Below are positions 61,668-64,000 of a stretch of DNA of 64,000 nt, in pieces; within the stretch, counting starts at the first letter, position 1, and every line of letters begins with the position of its first letter. The stretch is from Synechococcus sp. WH 7805 (GTDB lineage Bacteria; Cyanobacteriota; Cyanobacteriia; PCC-6307; Cyanobiaceae). Location: the NCBI RefSeq assembly GCF_000153285.1, contig NZ_CH724168.1, forward strand, positions 231,823 to 295,822. Direction: 5' to 3'. The notes below the pieces were generated by a model, which had not been told where the DNA came from, made no database searches, and worked only from the letters and a program-made list of their open reading frames with translations. The translations under genes were made by a program, and so were the position numbers.

Positions 61668-64000
61668 ATGCCTATGGCATTCGTTCCCCTTCACAACCAC
61701 AGCGATTACAGCCTCCTGGATGGCGCATCTCAGCTGCCCCAGATGGTTGAGCGTGCCAAAGAGCTGGGAATGCCGGCACTGGCTCTGACGGACCATGGTG
61801 TGATGTATGGAGCCGTGGAGCTGCTGAAGCTCTGCAAGGGGGCGGGGATCAAGCCGATCATCGGCAATGAGATGTACGTCATCAATGGGTCCATTGATGA
61901 CCCACAGCCCAAGAAGGAGCGGCGTTATCACCTGGTTGTGTTGGCGAAAAATGCTGTCGGCTATCGAAATCTCGTCAAGCTGACCAGCATCAGTCACCTG
62001 CGCGGCATGCGCGGTCGGGGAATTTTCTCCCGAGCCTGCATCGACAAGCACCTCCTCAAGCAGTACAGCGAGGGTCTGATCGTGGCAACCGCCTGTCTAG
62101 GCGGAGAGATTCCTCAGGCCATCATGCGTGAGAGACCCGATGTGGCCAGGGACGTGGCCCGGTGGTACCAGGAGGTGTTCGGAGAGGATTTTTATCTTGA
62201 GATCCAGGATCACGGCTCTCCCGAAGATCGCATTGTGAATGTGGAGATCGTCAAGATCGCGCAGGAGCTCGGTATTCAGGTGGTGGCCACCAACGATGCC
62301 CACTACCTGACCCGTCATGACGTGGAAGCCCATGACGCCCTCCTCTGCGTGCTCACGGGCAAGCTGATCAGCGACGAGAAACGCCTTCGTTACACAGGCA
62401 CTGAATATCTCAAGAGTGAAGAGGAGATGGGCCGGTTGTTTGCCGATCACCTTGACCCTGCTGTGGTGCAGGAGGCCATTGCCAATACTGTGTCTGTGGC
62501 GGAGAAAGTTGAGGACTATGACATCCTCGGCCGCTATCAGATGCCCCGCTTCCCAATCCCTGAGGGGCATACGCCGGTCACCTACCTGCATGAGGTCACC
62601 GAGCAAGGTCTGCGTGATCGGCTTGGATTATCCAGCAACGACACGATCGAGGAGACCTACGCCGATCGTCTCGCCCATGAACTTCAGATCATGGAGCAGA
62701 TGGGATTTCCCACCTACTTCCTTGTGGTGTGGGACTACATCCGTTTCGCCAGAGAGCAAGGTATTCCAGTCGGTCCTGGCCGCGGCTCGGCGGCTGGCTC
62801 GCTCGTGGCCTACGCCCTTGGAATCACCAATATCGACCCGGTGAGCAATGGCTTGCTGTTTGAGCGCTTCCTGAACCCAGAACGCAAGTCGATGCCTGAT
62901 ATCGACACCGACTTCTGCATTGAACGCCGGGGCGAGGTGATCGACTACGTCACGCGCCGTTACGGCGAGGAGAAAGTGGCGCAGATCATCACCTTCAACC
63001 GGATGACGTCGAAGGCTGTGCTCAAGGATGTGGCCAGGGTGCTGGATATTCCCTATGGCGACGCCGACCGGCTCGCGAAGCTCATCCCGGTGGTACGCGG
63101 AAAGCCAGCCAAGCTCAAGGCAATGATCGGCGATGAGTCGCCGAACCCCGAATTCAAGGAGAAATACGACAAGGACCCTGTGGTTCAACGCTGGGTTGAT
63201 ATGGCCATGCGCATTGAGGGCACCAACAAGACCTTTGGTGTGCACGCTGCCGGTGTGGTGATTGCCGCGGATCCCCTTGATGAGTTGGTCCCCCTGCAAC
63301 GCAACAACGACGGTCAGGTGATCACCCAGTACTTCATGGAAGACGTGGAGTCCATGGGGCTCCTCAAAATGGATTTCCTGGGGCTCAAAAATCTCACGAT
63401 GATCGACAAGACCCTTGAGCTTGTTGCTCAGAGCAGTGGGGAACGGATTGATCCCGACAAGCTCCCCCCTCAGGATCAGGGGACCTTTGATCTTCTGGCC
63501 CGCGGTGACCTGGAGGGCATTTTCCAGCTTGAGTCGACCGGGATGCGTCAGATCGTGCGCGATCTCAAACCGTCGTCACTGGAGGATATTTCTTCAATCC
63601 TGGCGCTGTATCGCCCTGGCCCTCTCGATGCCGGACTGATTCCCAAGTTCATCAACCGGAAGCATGGACGTGAGGCGATCGACTTCGCTCACAGCACCCT
63701 GGAGCCGATTCTCAGCGAAACCTACGGAATCATGGTGTATCAGGAGCAGATCATGCGCATCGCCCAGGATCTTGCGGGTTACTCCCTGGGGGAAGCTGAC
63801 CTGCTGCGCCGGGCCATGGGCAAGAAAAAGGTGTCTGAGATGCAGAAACATCGGGGCATCTTTGTGAAGGGCGCCTCCGAGCGCGGTGTCGACGACAAGG
63901 TGGCCGATGAACTCTTCGACCAGATGGTGCTCTTCGCCGAATACTGCTTCAACAAGAGTCATTCCACGGCGTATGGGGCGGTGACCTATCAGACCGCTTA
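61668..64000 (+). CDS. dnaE: DNA polymerase III alpha subunit, 5' part
   Basis: The replicative polymerase, 777 residues visible and open at the right edge. The PHP domain begins [20 protein letters not shown]. The palm has [20 protein letters not shown] and the catalytic [19 protein letters not shown]. Start at ATG 61668 or 61674. The split-intein site of many cyanobacterial DnaE proteins (before Cys-Phe-Asn in [14 protein letters not shown], 63944/63945) is uninterrupted. Confidence 0.95.
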   Translation, partial: MPMAFVPLHNHSDYSLLDGASQLPQMVERAKELGMPALALTDHGVMYGAVELLKLCKGAGIKPIIGNEMYVINGSIDDPQPKKERRYHLVVLAKNAVGYRNLVKLTSISHLRGMRGRGIFSRACIDKHLLKQYSEGLIVATACLGGEIPQAIMRERPDVARDVARWYQEVFGEDFYLEIQDHGSPEDRIVNVEIVKIAQELGIQVVATNDAHYLTRHDVEAHDALLCVLTGKLISDEKRLRYTGTEYLKSEEEMGRLFADHLDPAVVQEAIANTVSVAEKVEDYDILGRYQMPRFPIPEGHTPVTYLHEVTEQGLRDRLGLSSNDTIEETYADRLAHELQIMEQMGFPTYFLVVWDYIRFAREQGIPVGPGRGSAAGSLVAYALGITNIDPVSNGLLFERFLNPERKSMPDIDTDFCIERRGEVIDYVTRRYGEEKVAQIITFNRMTSKAVLKDVARVLDIPYGDADRLAKLIPVVRGKPAKLKAMIGDESPNPEFKEKYDKDPVVQRWVDMAMRIEGTNKTFGVHAAGVVIAADPLDELVPLQRNNDGQVITQYFMEDVESMGLLKMDFLGLKNLTMIDKTLELVAQSSGERIDPDKLPPQDQGTFDLLARGDLEGIFQLESTGMRQIVRDLKPSSLEDISSILALYRPGPLDAGLIPKFINRKHGREAIDFAHSTLEPILSETYGIMVYQEQIMRIAQDLAGYSLGEADLLRRAMGKKKVSEMQKHRGIFVKGASERGVDDKVADELFDQMVLFAEYCFNKSHSTAYGAVTYQTA

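Overview
The window reads as part of a marine picocyanobacterial chromosome, most likely a marine Synechococcus of sub-cluster 5.1. The support is gene content: menaquinone-type MenD/MenB for phylloquinone, solanesyl diphosphate synthase, cytochrome c6, glycogen synthase, a PtrA-like regulator beside pstS, and several families largely confined to marine cyanobacteria (DUF3721, DUF3104, DUF3288, DUF760, DUF1816). No rRNA, CRISPR array, phage or intact transposase is visible.

Layout. 1-4336 is a 'Nit1' operon (MSMEG_0572-like protein, nitrilase, radical SAM, acetyltransferase, AIR-synthase-like protein, MSMEG_0570-like protein) with overlapping or closely spaced genes. Two more genes follow (DUF1348, DUF3050). 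About 5650-17450 is a gene-poor accessory region. It holds metal-linked small proteins (PepSY-type membrane protein, DUF3721, a two-domain DUF305 gene broken by a stop codon), an Nramp-type metal transporter with a Fur-like box, decayed genes (DUF411, DUF3721, Nif11, a PhnZ-like HD protein), a Tat-exported amidinotransferase, and cytochrome c6. It also carries two repeat systems I cannot assign to a described family. One is a tandem set of about 170-bp units that look like structured, terminator-ended small RNAs. The other is a dispersed repeat carrying a copy of the first ~27 codons of the DUF4336 gene at 17456.

17456-30818 is core genome: DUF4336, DUF760, signal peptidase, menD-menB, an L,D-transpeptidase, glgA, murF, glmU, an MnmC-like methyltransferase and aroA. 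30819-37424 is an iron-related block: ferritin, a Crp-type regulator next to two Fur-like boxes, a SomA-type porin, a PKHD-type dioxygenase and a FutA-type iron-binding protein. 37399-48788 is core metabolism and cell wall (UbiD, ComB, a nitrilase-family amidase, an N-acetylmuramoyl-alanine amidase, murI, solanesyl diphosphate synthase, acetyl-CoA synthetase, a peroxiredoxin, an exonuclease). 48807-50664 is a phosphate locus: Pho box, pstS and ptrA. The rest is core: tRNA-Pro, msrA, an ABC exporter, trpD, carA, a STAS protein, mini-RNase III, rlmB, gatA and the 5' part of dnaE, which runs off the end.

The best candidate for something new is the RNA-like tandem array at 10736-12030. The units differ in sequence, but an internal stem is kept by paired changes, and units end in terminator hairpins. 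Second is the DUF4336-derived repeat family.
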